A DNA stretch of 32,394 nucleotides, from positions 1 through 32,394 of the IMG/VR virus record IMGVR_UViG_3300013306_000372, one strand, 5' to 3'. A model generated the notes under the pieces. The model was given only the letters and a program-made list of their open reading frames with translations, was not told the origin of the DNA and did no database searches. Made by a program: the position numbers and the translations under genes. The stretch's first letter is position 1, and each line of letters begins with the position of its first letter. Below, in pieces: positions 16,044 to 24,672 of this stretch. Origin of the DNA: a virus.

Positions 16044-16336
16044 GGGAACAGCACCCGCAGCAAGGCCGGCCCAACCATCTGCGCCACGACGCCCAGCACG
16101 GTCAAAACTGCGAGCATGCGGGTCACCTTGGTGCCGATGTCGGACACCGTGGCTGTGAGCTCGCGCTGGCCGTCATTCAGATCCGAGAGCTGGACGGCCA
16201 TGTGTTCAAACTCGCCTTCCAATCGCGTGACGCGCGTCGGCACGGTTTCATGACGATCTTCCAGATCGCTCACACGGTGCTCGAGCACAGCGAAACGGCT
16301 TTCCAGACTGGCTTTGGGCGTGGCGCGAGCGTTCAT
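16040..16336 (-). CDS. Coiled-coil membrane protein, XhlA-like; possible holin
   Basis: This 98-residue protein has a charged heptad-rich N-terminal region (about 10-70: LESRFAVLEHRVSDLEDRHE). One C-terminal membrane helix (about 74-96: MLAVLTVLGVVAQMVGPALL) follows. This layout resembles XhlA-type haemolysin/holin-partner proteins. It is the gene directly before the endolysin and the only membrane candidate for a holin or pinholin in the lysis block. A SAR endolysin only needs a pinholin, which fits. The function is inferred from layout and position. Confidence 0.65.
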   Translation of the reverse strand: MNARATPKASLESRFAVLEHRVSDLEDRHETVPTRVTRLEGEFEHMAVQLSDLNDGQRELTATVSDIGTKVTRMLAVLTVLGVVAQMVGPALLRVLFP

Positions 16337-16545
16337 CGGCGCTGTCCTTGTTCAACAACGGTTTGGCACGGCACGCAGCGGGTGATGCCGCCCAGCGCCT
16401 GGCGTTTATCCGGGATCGGGTTATCGCAGTCTTCACAATGAGTCAGGCTGGGCCCGCTCGGCCGCGCTTGGGCGAGCTGGGCGGCAATCGCCTGGTCACG
16501 CTGACGTTGCTCCAGCGCCTGGGCACGATCGAACGGGCAAACCAT
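16333..16545 (-). CDS. TraR/DksA-type C4 zinc-finger protein
   Basis: This 70-residue protein has four cysteines arranged CEDC...CVPC (about 37-60) around PIPDKRQALGGI, the C-terminal finger pattern of DksA/TraR proteins. Short phage and plasmid TraR-like proteins bind the RNA polymerase secondary channel and mimic ppGpp/DksA. The N-terminal helix (DRAQALEQRQRDQAIAAQLA) would enter the channel. K139- and P2-like phages often carry such a gene between tube and lysis genes. It overlaps the tube stop by one base. Confidence 0.85.
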   Translation of the reverse strand: MVCPFDRAQALEQRQRDQAIAAQLAQARPSGPSLTHCEDCDNPIPDKRQALGGITRCVPCQTVVEQGQRR

Positions 16546-16994
16546 CAGCGCAGGCCCTCGATCTCGGCCGCAGCCAGATATGGCACGCCGTTGATGCGGA
16601 TAAAGTCTGGACTGGTGACCTCGAAAGGCACTTTGTGCTTGGTTTTTTCCCCGCCTTTAGGGTCGATACTGAGCAAGCTGGACACCTTCAACTTGCAGCC
16701 GAAGGCCTCAATACGCAGTTCCTCGTCTCCAGCTTTTGCAAAAAACACCACATCGAAAGGTTCGAGCTGGCGATAGCTGCCAGCAGAGCGCGCCGATTCG
16801 ATCAGCAGATTGAAGTTGCCGCTGTCGAACTCGAACTCGCCGCTGGCGGCTACGTCACCGTCGACGTGGCCGTTGGGTACGCCACGCGATTGCGCTACGG
16901 CGGTGTTGTCGGTGATGTCCAAGCTGCAGCTTTCGATATGGATCTGTCGATCACCCAGGTTGATGTCGAAGTTTTTTCCGCCAATACGGGACAT
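16545..16994 (-). CDS. Tail tube protein (DUF2597 type)
   Basis: This 149-residue beta-rich protein starts MSRIGGKNFDINLGDRQIHI and contains NTAVAQSRGVPNGHVDGDVA, the DUF2597 pattern of K139-like phages. Its place right after the sheath gene and its size match P2 FII (172 residues), the tail tube. The gap to the sheath stop is 5 bp. Confidence 0.8.
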   Translation of the reverse strand: MSRIGGKNFDINLGDRQIHIESCSLDITDNTAVAQSRGVPNGHVDGDVAASGEFEFDSGNFNLLIESARSAGSYRQLEPFDVVFFAKAGDEELRIEAFGCKLKVSSLLSIDPKGGEKTKHKVPFEVTSPDFIRINGVPYLAAAEIEGLR

Positions 16995-16999
16995 AGGGG

Positions 17000-18115
17000 T
17001 TACTCCGAATCGTCGTTGGAAAGATCCAGGGCGATGTTCGCCGTAAGATCTTTAGGGCAGTTGAGCGGGCGGATCTTGATGTAGATCTCGACCTTGGTTT
17101 TGCTGGTCCAGGTCAGGACGATATCGCCGTCCTTGGGGGACTCGATTTCACCTGGGAACACCTGACCCGCGAACGTGGTGGACTTGGCCATCTGGCGCAG
17201 TGGCTTCATGAATGCGCTGACGGCGGCGGCCATGCTGTTGGGCGAATTGTTCAGGCGGCGATCACCGACGCGACGGATCAACAGCGGGCGAATCTGGCGA
17301 GCGGCCTTATCGGCAAGACGCAGGTACTCGACCACCAGGTAGTCGCTCGCCGGCGCGTCGAGCATGTTGCCGTCCCCCCAGAAAACACCCGGATAGTCGG
17401 GATAGGTCTGCGACACGGAGAAACGAGCGCTATCCAGCTCGGCGCGGATCGAGGACGGCAGCGGAACGTCGTCTTTGTCGACCGGAACCGGCCCCAAACC
17501 GAGCAATGCACCCGAAGCAACGCGCATAGGGCTGTCTGCAATGCTGACAGCGGCGTCTGCCAGTCGGCCCGCCAGTACGCCTTGGTCGTTACCGTGCAGT
17601 TGCGGCACAACCAGGACACGCGGCGCTGCCAGGCCCTCTGTGATTGCCTTCTGCTCGAGCAGGTAGTCCGACCAGGTCTGCTGCCCGGTGATACCTGCAC
17701 TGCAGGCCATGACGAAGACACGACGGCCGTATTTGTTGTTCAGCGCCACGGCAGCGTCATGCATGACCGAAAGCTGTGCACCGGCTGTCACCGGTTTGGT
17801 GATTGCCACCGCTTCAACGGAGAAGCCTTTCTGCTGGGCCAACTCGAGGGCATCGGCCCATTCGCCGTCTGCCGCGATCGGAGCCGCCAGGCAAGCCCAA
17901 CGGTCACCGCCGTTCTGGCGTGCTGCGGTGATCTGGGTTTTCAGATCGCTCGACGGAGCGCCCAGCATCAAGTCCAGATCGCTGTCGGTATTCAAAGGAA
18001 TCAGGCTACCGACGCTTTTCGCGCCAGGCCCGATGAATAGGAAATAGCGCTCGATCTCGGTCACGGCGCCCTGGCCGAGGTTGAGATTGTTTACGCTGAC
18101 TTTGCCAAGTGCCAT
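17000..18115 (-). CDS. Tail sheath protein (DUF2586 type)
   Basis: This 371-residue protein is similar in size to P2 FI (396). The start MALGKVSVNNLNLGQGAVTE, the DYPGVFWGDGNMLDAP block (about 240-256) and the C-terminal KTKVEIYIKIRPLNCPKDLT region match the DUF2586 sheath family and general sheath C-terminal domains. It forms the contractile sheath around the tube, so the virion should be a myovirus. It precedes the tube gene in the same operon. Confidence 0.85.
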   Translation of the reverse strand: MALGKVSVNNLNLGQGAVTEIERYFLFIGPGAKSVGSLIPLNTDSDLDLMLGAPSSDLKTQITAARQNGGDRWACLAAPIAADGEWADALELAQQKGFSVEAVAITKPVTAGAQLSVMHDAAVALNNKYGRRVFVMACSAGITGQQTWSDYLLEQKAITEGLAAPRVLVVPQLHGNDQGVLAGRLADAAVSIADSPMRVASGALLGLGPVPVDKDDVPLPSSIRAELDSARFSVSQTYPDYPGVFWGDGNMLDAPASDYLVVEYLRLADKAARQIRPLLIRRVGDRRLNNSPNSMAAAVSAFMKPLRQMAKSTTFAGQVFPGEIESPKDGDIVLTWTSKTKVEIYIKIRPLNCPKDLTANIALDLSNDDSE

Positions 18116-18126
18116 GCAGTGCCTCG

Positions 18127-18807
18127 TTAGCGGGATGTGTTAAGAATTTGTTCAAACACCTGGTTAACCAGCTGACTGGTTTCCTGTCCGGTGCTGACGC
18201 CCAGGAACTGGCGCTTGGGCAGGATGATTTCCCAGCTCTGCTTGCCGGCGCCGTCAGCTTTTTCGCCTGACAAAATGCGGATCAGAAGCCCCGCCTTGGC
18301 ATAACTCACGTGCTGCTGAATCCAGGCTACGGCCGGCCGCTTCGCGGTTTTTTTGCCGGCCTGGCGCACCTTGAACCCCAGATTTCGTAAGCGCTTGGCC
18401 TGCTTGTCGGTTGCTGCCAAACCTTCCGGCACCCGGTTCCACTGGCGCATCTGCGCGGCGGTTCGGCGCTCAGACGCACCGTGGTGTTGCTGGGCGGCGA
18501 CCCAACTGGTCAAGCCGTTACGCCAGCCCAAGGTCGCGCTGTCGGGGGTCAGGTTGGTGACCTGGAGCAACTTGCCCAGGCCGGCCTCCATCTTCTTTTT
18601 GCCCTTGCTGTCGCCTTTGCGAGCATCGAACGGTGAGCCGTCCAGGTTCTGCTGTTCGCGGATCCGCTTGCGGCTTATGGTCCGGACTCGCTTGCTGACG
18701 TTGTTCAGCAGTCGCCGGCGCAACTGCGGCGCAAGACTCAACAAGGCCAGTTGCGCGTCCACGCCCAACTGCCCCTGCAGGTCGAGTTCAAGAGCACTAC
18801 TCGCCAC
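18127..18807 (-). CDS. Virion morphogenesis / tail completion protein gpS-like
   Basis: I chose GTG 18807, overlapping the gpR end by 11 bp with GAGG upstream; the longer frame to 18879 lies inside gpR. The product is 226 residues and basic. LLSLAPQLRRRLLNNVSKRV followed by RTISRKRIREQQNLDGSPF is the classical start region of phage virion morphogenesis protein S. It is longer than P2 gpS (150), with extra sequence in the middle (about 100-160). It should act with gpR to finish tails or heads. Confidence 0.85.
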   Translation of the reverse strand: MASSALELDLQGQLGVDAQLALLSLAPQLRRRLLNNVSKRVRTISRKRIREQQNLDGSPFDARKGDSKGKKKMEAGLGKLLQVTNLTPDSATLGWRNGLTSWVAAQQHHGASERRTAAQMRQWNRVPEGLAATDKQAKRLRNLGFKVRQAGKKTAKRPAVAWIQQHVSYAKAGLLIRILSGEKADGAGKQSWEIILPKRQFLGVSTGQETSQLVNQVFEQILNTSR

Positions 18808-19243
18808 GGTTACGCACCTCGCCGCGCTCGGCCGTCCAAAGATCAAACGGCACCAGACCCCACTTTTTGCCAAACGCATCGACCAGGCCGTCAGGATCCT
18901 CGGCCAGGTGCTGGGCCTCGACGAACTCCAGCGTCAGTTCCAAGTCGGCTTCGTCGGGGGTGATCTGGTCGACAGCAAAGATCGGCGCCGGCAGGTCGTC
19001 GTCGCGGTCGGGATCGTTGGATTCCAGCCAGCCGCCGAGCAGCGCCATAAGCAACGCCGGGTTGCCCGCGAATCGCTCGATCTGGATTACGGCGCGGTAA
19101 CGCATGTCGCCCATGTGCAGGCCTTGGATGCCCGGTTTCCAGATCAGATCGAGGTTGACCTGCTCGGCCCAGCTGTCGATCTGCTCCGGCAGCACCAAGT
19201 TGAGGCTGATCAGGTAGGTGGTCAGGGCGCGAAGCTTGTTCAT
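18797..19243 (-). CDS. Tail completion protein gpR-like
   Basis: This 148-residue acidic protein begins MNKLRALTTYLISLNLVLPE, the pattern of P2 gpR (155 residues), which caps the tail tube. It lies between gpL and gpS, as in P2, with a 4-bp overlap to gpL and 11 bp to gpS. Confidence 0.85.
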   Translation of the reverse strand: MNKLRALTTYLISLNLVLPEQIDSWAEQVNLDLIWKPGIQGLHMGDMRYRAVIQIERFAGNPALLMALLGGWLESNDPDRDDDLPAPIFAVDQITPDEADLELTLEFVEAQHLAEDPDGLVDAFGKKWGLVPFDLWTAERGEVRNRGE

Positions 19244-19710
19244 AGCAGTGCCACCGTGATGCGGCCACGCCCCTGCAGCGAGCGGACGGCCTGCTGACTG
19301 AACTCAAGAAACGTTTCTTTGCGTTCAGGGGCTTCCTTGCCCAGGTTCTCGGCGCTGTCGCGGCGGATGACCGTGGCGAACTGAGTGAGAAGGCTCGCTT
19401 TCGCTCGGGTGTAGACAGCGCGCTTGTAGAGCATGACCTTGTAGGCATAACTCCACTGCGCAGGGGTATCCGCGCCTGCTGCAGCTTCCAGATTCGACAC
19501 ACCCGCGACCTGCAGGATGGTTTTCACGTTAGCCAGGTCGGTGTTTACCTCGATCATCGCCGTGGTCAAATCAGTGACCAGCATGTCTACCAGGTATTCC
19601 GCCGGCAGGCGGTAACCCTTCTGGAACTCAGTCACAGAGAGGCCAGGCCAAAAGCCGTCGCTCTCGATCGCCTGATCCACAAGGGTCGTGGGTTTCCCGG
19701 AAAAGCTCAT
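19240..19710 (-). CDS. Head completion protein gpL-like
   Basis: This 156-residue protein starts MSFSGKPTTLVDQAIESDGF, followed by WPGLSVTEFQKGYRLP, a close fit to P2 gpL (169 residues), which plugs filled heads before tail joining. It lies after gpM with a 99-bp gap (19711-19809) that contains a run of eight G (eight C on the coding strand) but no gene. Confidence 0.86.
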   Translation of the reverse strand: MSFSGKPTTLVDQAIESDGFWPGLSVTEFQKGYRLPAEYLVDMLVTDLTTAMIEVNTDLANVKTILQVAGVSNLEAAAGADTPAQWSYAYKVMLYKRAVYTRAKASLLTQFATVIRRDSAENLGKEAPERKETFLEFSQQAVRSLQGRGRITVALL

Positions 19711-19809
19711 TGCTGGGCACTCAATTAGGGGCGGGAAAACTGCTTCAGTGGGTCAGGGCCATAAATGGTTGGCTCACATTCACAGTTTCTCGCCGGGGGG
19801 GGAGTCGGG

Positions 19810-20526
19810 TTATTCGGCGGCTTGGGTAGCCAGTTCTTTTGCCAGCGCCTTGCGAGCGCCTTCCAAGCGAGTACCCACACCAACAGCGGCGTGCAGCTCA
19901 GTGGCACGTTCAAAGTGCGTGATAGCCTTAGTCCACTCCCTGGCGTCGAGCGCACGGATCCCGAGCAACTTGTGGTACTTCGCTGGGATCTGCTCGGTGA
20001 GTTGCCAATCGCCATCGACACGCGGCAGCAGATCGGACACATACGGCTCCGGGCTGCGACCGGCCTTCTGCTCAGCCTCGGCCCACTCGATCACCGCATC
20101 CGCAACAAACGTCGGCACATCGCGTCTGAAGCGCTCAGGCATCGGCTGGTTTTGCTCCATGGCAAAGTTCGCCAGGTCCAAGCCCGCTTCGAATTGCACC
20201 GTGTCGAACAGCCAAACCAGAACCTGCATCACCACCGAGTTCGGGAAGCTCAATCCGGAATCGCGGTAGCGCTGCACATAGTCCAGATACTTGGGCAGCA
20301 GCTCGTCACGCTTGAGTTGCTGCCGCAGTTCGCGGCTGTTGATCGCGCTCACGCGCTCCAGATCCTGGGCCAATGCGTCTTCCATCAGCTTCAGGTGTTT
20401 CTTCGCGTTGGCTGGGCTGGACAGCGCGGTGGCGGATGAATACGCCACCGCTTCGGCACCGGCGCGTACAGCAGCGGCTGGGCCTTTGGCTTGAACGCGG
20501 CGCTTGTGCGCCAGTGCCAGGCTCAT
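19810..20526 (-). CDS. Terminase endonuclease (small) subunit gpM-like
   Basis: This 238-residue protein is close to P2 gpM (247). Central sequence ELLPKYLDYVQRYRDSGLSF followed by PNSVVMQVLVWLFDT is typical of gpM. It cuts cos DNA with the gpP ATPase to give packaged linear genomes. It overlaps the capsid stop by one base. Confidence 0.86.
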   Translation of the reverse strand: MSLALAHKRRVQAKGPAAAVRAGAEAVAYSSATALSSPANAKKHLKLMEDALAQDLERVSAINSRELRQQLKRDELLPKYLDYVQRYRDSGLSFPNSVVMQVLVWLFDTVQFEAGLDLANFAMEQNQPMPERFRRDVPTFVADAVIEWAEAEQKAGRSPEPYVSDLLPRVDGDWQLTEQIPAKYHKLLGIRALDAREWTKAITHFERATELHAAVGVGTRLEGARKALAKELATQAAE

Positions 20527-21542
20527 CAGATCAACTCCACGTTTTCAGCGGCCGCGAATTTCTCCAGTTGCTCGATCACATAGCCTTCGTTACGGCCGTT
20601 GTAATCCTCGACGCGCGAGCGTTTCGGGTTCTCGAGCAGGTGACGACGCCAGCTGCTGTCCTGGAAGTAGATCGACAAGTTGTCCCAACTGGTGACAACC
20701 ACGGCATTAACCGGGAAGTGCGGCACGGTGAAGGTCGGCAGGCCGCCGTAAGTGGCGATCACCTGGGCGCTTTCGATGCGTTCTTTCTCAGTAGGCTTAC
20801 CCGCCTGGCTGGAATACAGCTTGGCCTTATCGGCCGCCAGCAGATCACTGCCGACGATCGCCACCAAGTCACCGCCATCACGAAACACGGAGCTGATCAT
20901 TTGCTTGGTGTCATGCACCAGGGCGTCGAGGTTTTCGTAATCGCCGCCAGCGCCGAGGGTGATTTTTCCTTCGGTCGCGCCTTCGTGCAGCACCTGTTCA
21001 GCAATCTGCTCACGGGCGATTTGAAGCCAGCCCTTGTTAACGTCCTGCAGCATCGGGTGGGTGGCCAGGTCAGTCTGGATTGCAGCGGTAACACCGTGCC
21101 AGCCGATCATGATGCGGTCCAAGGCGATCTGCTTTTGCACCGCCGCCGAGTAGCGATCGGCGAAGTCTGGGAACTTGGCCCAGCTGTCGATCTTGGCGAA
21201 CGGCAAGCCAACATCAGATTCGGTGGCGTACAGCTCGTAGCCCAGACCGTTGAGATCTGAAACGTCCTTGGCTTCGCGATCGGTGGTCTTGGTGTTGGTA
21301 CGGCTAGTCACCGGACCGTTAACACCGAACATGACCTTCTGGCCCTTGATTTCGGTCACCGGCACGACGTTGATGCGCTCGAGGAAATCGGCGCGCTCGG
21401 TGATCTTGTCGTTCAGTTCTTGAGCGATGCTCGGCTCGACGTTGAACTGACGAGTGACGTCGACGCTGTAGGTTTCGCCGATCGCTTCACGCAGAGCGGC
21501 GTACTGCTTCAAAGCACGATTGGACAGAGATTGTTGGCTCAT
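20526..21542 (-). CDS. Major capsid protein gpN-like
   Basis: This 338-residue protein (P2 gpN is 357) has FNVEPSIAQELNDKITERAD near the N-terminus and MIGWHGVTAA plus LQDVNKGWLQ in the middle, diagnostic of P2-family capsids. It forms the HK97-fold shell on the gpO scaffold, which should also trim its N-terminus. It is separated from gpO by one base. Confidence 0.9.
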   Translation of the reverse strand: MSQQSLSNRALKQYAALREAIGETYSVDVTRQFNVEPSIAQELNDKITERADFLERINVVPVTEIKGQKVMFGVNGPVTSRTNTKTTDREAKDVSDLNGLGYELYATESDVGLPFAKIDSWAKFPDFADRYSAAVQKQIALDRIMIGWHGVTAAIQTDLATHPMLQDVNKGWLQIAREQIAEQVLHEGATEGKITLGAGGDYENLDALVHDTKQMISSVFRDGGDLVAIVGSDLLAADKAKLYSSQAGKPTEKERIESAQVIATYGGLPTFTVPHFPVNAVVVTSWDNLSIYFQDSSWRRHLLENPKRSRVEDYNGRNEGYVIEQLEKFAAAENVELI

Positions 21543-21543
21543 A

Positions 21544-22455
21544 TCACAGCACCCGCGCTTTGGTGCCGGCAGGGCCGGTGGAGCGCGGCAGCTGACGGCC
21601 TTGCGGAGTGTTCAACAGCGTGTTGAATTGCTTCTGCAGTGCAGCAACGCTGGCAAGCACGGCTTTGTTGCCGGTCTTCTGGCGGCTGAGATTTTTCTCC
21701 TCCTCGGCCGTATTCACAATCGCATCGACCGCTGCCTGAACGTCATCGATCGGCTCCGGATCCCGCTCTTCTTCGGTAACGATCGGCTCAATCAATACTT
21801 GCAGGCCGGCGGCCACAATCATCAATTGCTCGATCAGGGCCTTCACAGCCTTGGCTGTAGCTTCATCCATTGGGGGTTTGCTCTCGGTGGGGGTTTGCGG
21901 GTCTGCTGGGGGTTCTTCGATACCAAAGCGCTTGAACAGCCCGGTGAACATGCCCAGGAGCTTGGTCAATTCGCTTTGCGGCTGGTCGTCACGTAGAGGG
22001 CCAAGCTCAAGGGAGGCGGCGAAATACGCGGCCTTACTGGTCTTCTTCGAGAAGTAGAGTTCTTGGGTGCCCAGACTGGCGGGTTCGTCAGTCACCGCGA
22101 GGCCGGTCAGGTAGGCTTTGCCGGTGTTCGCGAAGTTGGGGGTGATCTCGATGCTGGTGAACAGCTTTTCGCCTTGGTCGTTGAGCCAAAGCAGTTTGTC
22201 GTTGGGCTTCAACTGAGCCTCAAGGGCGATTTGCCCCGGAACCAGGTCGTCGCCCTCTTCCACAAGACGTACCGCATAAACGGTGCCGTGGGAGCCGTAC
22301 CAGCGTTCGTGTTCGCACCAGATCACCGCCGTATAAGTGGCGGCTTTATAGGTCTCAGCGATATCACGCAGTTCCTGGGGAAGGATCTCGCGACCATCTA
22401 CGGTCGGGCCGCTGGTGGCGACACGTTTCCAGAACGAAACAAGGGAACGGGGCAT
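21544..22455 (-). CDS. Capsid scaffold and maturation protease gpO-like
   Basis: This 303-residue protein (P2 gpO is 284) has an N-terminal serine protease half. Asp20 (PTVDGR), His49 (IWCEHERWYG) and Ser127 (TDEPASLGTQ) are where the catalytic triad is expected. The C-terminal half (about 160-290) is helical and acts as scaffold. It is the first gene of the late operon, facing terminase across a 162-bp divergent region, as in P2. Confidence 0.87.
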   Translation of the reverse strand: MPRSLVSFWKRVATSGPTVDGREILPQELRDIAETYKAATYTAVIWCEHERWYGSHGTVYAVRLVEEGDDLVPGQIALEAQLKPNDKLLWLNDQGEKLFTSIEITPNFANTGKAYLTGLAVTDEPASLGTQELYFSKKTSKAAYFAASLELGPLRDDQPQSELTKLLGMFTGLFKRFGIEEPPADPQTPTESKPPMDEATAKAVKALIEQLMIVAAGLQVLIEPIVTEEERDPEPIDDVQAAVDAIVNTAEEEKNLSRQKTGNKAVLASVAALQKQFNTLLNTPQGRQLPRSTGPAGTKARVL

Positions 22456-22617
22456 GGGCGATAACTGCGCTCAATCGGTGATTTGAGCCGCCACGATAGG
22501 GAGCTGATCCATCCCAAACAAACGGTTCAACTGCGCGTTTCTCCTATATCCGCGATCTAGGTGAAGAGCGGAATTTAACCTCGCGTTTTCACAGTTTTCG
22601 CCGCATAGACTGCGGCC
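22456..22617. promoter_or_regulatory. Divergent late control region between gpO and gpP
   Basis: This 162-bp region should hold two late promoters pointing outward. An inverted repeat GCTCAA-N8-TTGAGC lies at 22469-22488, 15-35 bp upstream of the gpO start. I looked for the P2 Ogr site TGT-N12-ACA and found none, so the Ogr homologue at 25526 may use a different site. No strong sigma-70 pair is evident, as expected for activator-dependent late promoters. Confidence 0.55.
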
Positions 22618-24672
22618 ATGCCATACGCCCCCGAACTTAAAGAAGCCGCCAAACGCCTTTATTTACGCCGCTGCAAGCCGCGTGAAATTCAGGCGCAACT
22701 GTCCCTGCCCAACATCCGGATCGTTTACTACTGGATCCGCCAGGGTGAATGGGACGACATGCTGTCGGACGAAGAGCCGCTGACCGCCGTCGGCCGGCGA
22801 ATCACCCTCCTCCTGGACAAAGCCACGTCACTGACCAAGTCCGACTTGGACGAGCTCGATCGACTGACCACCGTTCGCGAACGCCTGTTGAAGCAATCGG
22901 CGAAACCGGCACCGGCGCCGATCGGAGATCCGCCGGCGGATGATGGCCCGCGCCGAGACACCCAGCGCAATGAGCGCCGGGACCGAGGCGACAAGGGCGG
23001 CAAGAAACGCGATAAGAAAGCCAAAAACGAAGTCGGCGACCTGACGGAAGTCGACTTTCTCGACAAGTTCATCAGCAAGATGTACGGCTACCAGAAGGAG
23101 CTGTTCGCTGCAAAACAGAACCCGCTGACAGCGCGGATCCGCAACATCCTGAAAAGCCGTCAGGTGGGCCTCACTTATTACTTTGCCGGCGAAGCGTTCA
23201 TGGACGCCGTCCTCACCGGTGACAACCAGATATTCCTATCGGCCAGCCGCGCCCAGTCGGAGATTTTCCGTAGCTACATCGTGTCGTTCGCCCAAGAGTG
23301 GTTCGGCCTCGAGCTGACCGGTAACCCCATCGTGCTCAGCAAAGACGGCAAGCCATGGGCCGAGCTGCGCTTTCTCAGCACCAATAGCAGCACCGCTCAG
23401 GGTCACCATGGTCACGTCTACGTCGACGAGTACTTCTGGATCCGCGACTTCGAGAAACTGAACACCGTCGCCAGTGCCATGGCCACACACAAAAAGTGGC
23501 GCAAAACCTACTTCTCAACGCCCAGCGCCGTGTCGCACCAGGCTTACCCGTTCTGGACCGGCGAGAAATTCCGCAACAGCAAACGCAAAAACGCCAAGGA
23601 TCCTTGGCCGAGCGAAGCGCAAGCCGCAGCTGGCTCGCTGTGTCCGGACGGGCAATGGCGCAAGGTCATCACCATCCTCGACGCCATTGCCGGCGGCTGC
23701 GATCTGTTCGACCTCGAGCAGTTGCAGCTGGAGTACGACGAGGACAAATTCCAGCAGCTGTTCATGTGCAAGTTCATCGACAGCACGCAAAGCGCTTTCT
23801 CCTTGGTCGACCTCGAGCGCTGTTACTCCGACCTGTCGTTGTGGACCGACTACGACCCGGATGACCCGCGTCCATTCGGCAACAGCCCGGTGTGGATTGG
23901 CTACGACCCAAGCCGCACCCGCGACGATGCCAGCTGCGTGGTCATCGCCCCGCCGCTCGAGGACGGCGGGAAGTTTCGGATTTTGGAAAAGCACAGCTGG
24001 CGTGGGCAGTCGTTCAAGTACCAAGCCGAGCAAGTCAAGAAGCTCACCGAGCGTTTCAACGTCCAGCACATCGGCATCGATACCACGGGAATCGGTTACG
24101 GCGTGTTCGACCTGGTGCGCGACTTCTACCCGCGTGCGACCTCGATCCACTACAGCCTCGAAACCAAAAACACATTGGTGCTCAAAGCGCAGGACACGAT
24201 TCAGGGCAGCCGGATCGAGTGGGACGCTGGATGGAACGACATCGCTCAGGCCTTCCTGACGATCAAGCGGGGCACTACTGGCGGTGGCCAGGTTACCTAC
24301 AGCGCGTCGCGCACCGACGCCTCCGGCCATGCCGATATCGCCTGGGCAATCATGCACGCCCTGGCCCACGAACCTCTCAACACCAACAAACAGCGGCGCA
24401 GCCGCTACACACTCAGCGGACCAAGCAGCCATGGGCAAACCAGCAAAAAACCAGCAGCAAAAACCGGAACCAGGTCCGATGCGGGCGTTTTCATTCGGCG
24501 CACCGGAACAGGTTCTTACCGAGAACATCGGGCACTACCTGGGCGTGTTCGCCACCCACGACGGCAAGACATACACGCCGCCAGTGTCACGCCAAGGCCT
24601 GGCAAAGCTGCTGCGCGCCAATGCTCACCACGGGGCCATTCCCGGATTCAAACGCAACTTGCTGCTGCGTGA
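22618..24672 (+). CDS. Terminase large (ATPase) subunit gpP-like
   Basis: The open frame is 684 residues; P2 gpP has 590. The N-terminus (ELKEAAKRLYLRRCKPREIQ) is the usual small helix-turn-helix. The ATPase has a variant Walker A region at about 177-190 (ILKSRQVGLTYYFAGE) and Walker B VYVDEYFW at about 265-272. The RNase-H-like nuclease has Asp-containing strands at about 425 (VWIGYDPSRTRDDAS), 480 (HIGIDTTGIGYGVFDLV) and 566 (SGHADIAWAIMHALAHEP). Recognisable homology ends near residue 600. The last about 80 residues are read out of frame over the first 242 bp of the portal gene and look unnatural, so the normal stop seems to have been lost or frameshifted. The enzyme core is complete. Confidence 0.9.
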   Translation: MPYAPELKEAAKRLYLRRCKPREIQAQLSLPNIRIVYYWIRQGEWDDMLSDEEPLTAVGRRITLLLDKATSLTKSDLDELDRLTTVRERLLKQSAKPAPAPIGDPPADDGPRRDTQRNERRDRGDKGGKKRDKKAKNEVGDLTEVDFLDKFISKMYGYQKELFAAKQNPLTARIRNILKSRQVGLTYYFAGEAFMDAVLTGDNQIFLSASRAQSEIFRSYIVSFAQEWFGLELTGNPIVLSKDGKPWAELRFLSTNSSTAQGHHGHVYVDEYFWIRDFEKLNTVASAMATHKKWRKTYFSTPSAVSHQAYPFWTGEKFRNSKRKNAKDPWPSEAQAAAGSLCPDGQWRKVITILDAIAGGCDLFDLEQLQLEYDEDKFQQLFMCKFIDSTQSAFSLVDLERCYSDLSLWTDYDPDDPRPFGNSPVWIGYDPSRTRDDASCVVIAPPLEDGGKFRILEKHSWRGQSFKYQAEQVKKLTERFNVQHIGIDTTGIGYGVFDLVRDFYPRATSIHYSLETKNTLVLKAQDTIQGSRIEWDAGWNDIAQAFLTIKRGTTGGGQVTYSASRTDASGHADIAWAIMHALAHEPLNTNKQRRSRYTLSGPSSHGQTSKKPAAKTGTRSDAGVFIRRTGTGSYREHRALPGRVRHPRRQDIHAASVTPRPGKAAARQCSPRGHSRIQTQLAAA

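Noticed and set aside
19711-19809. Possible frameshift at the run of eight G between gpM and gpL
   Set aside because: gpM already has normal length and ends before the run, so no coding disruption is implied.
23474-24528. Long open frames within the terminase gene on both strands
   Set aside because: Shadow frames in GC-rich DNA; the terminase frame has clear ATPase and nuclease motifs.
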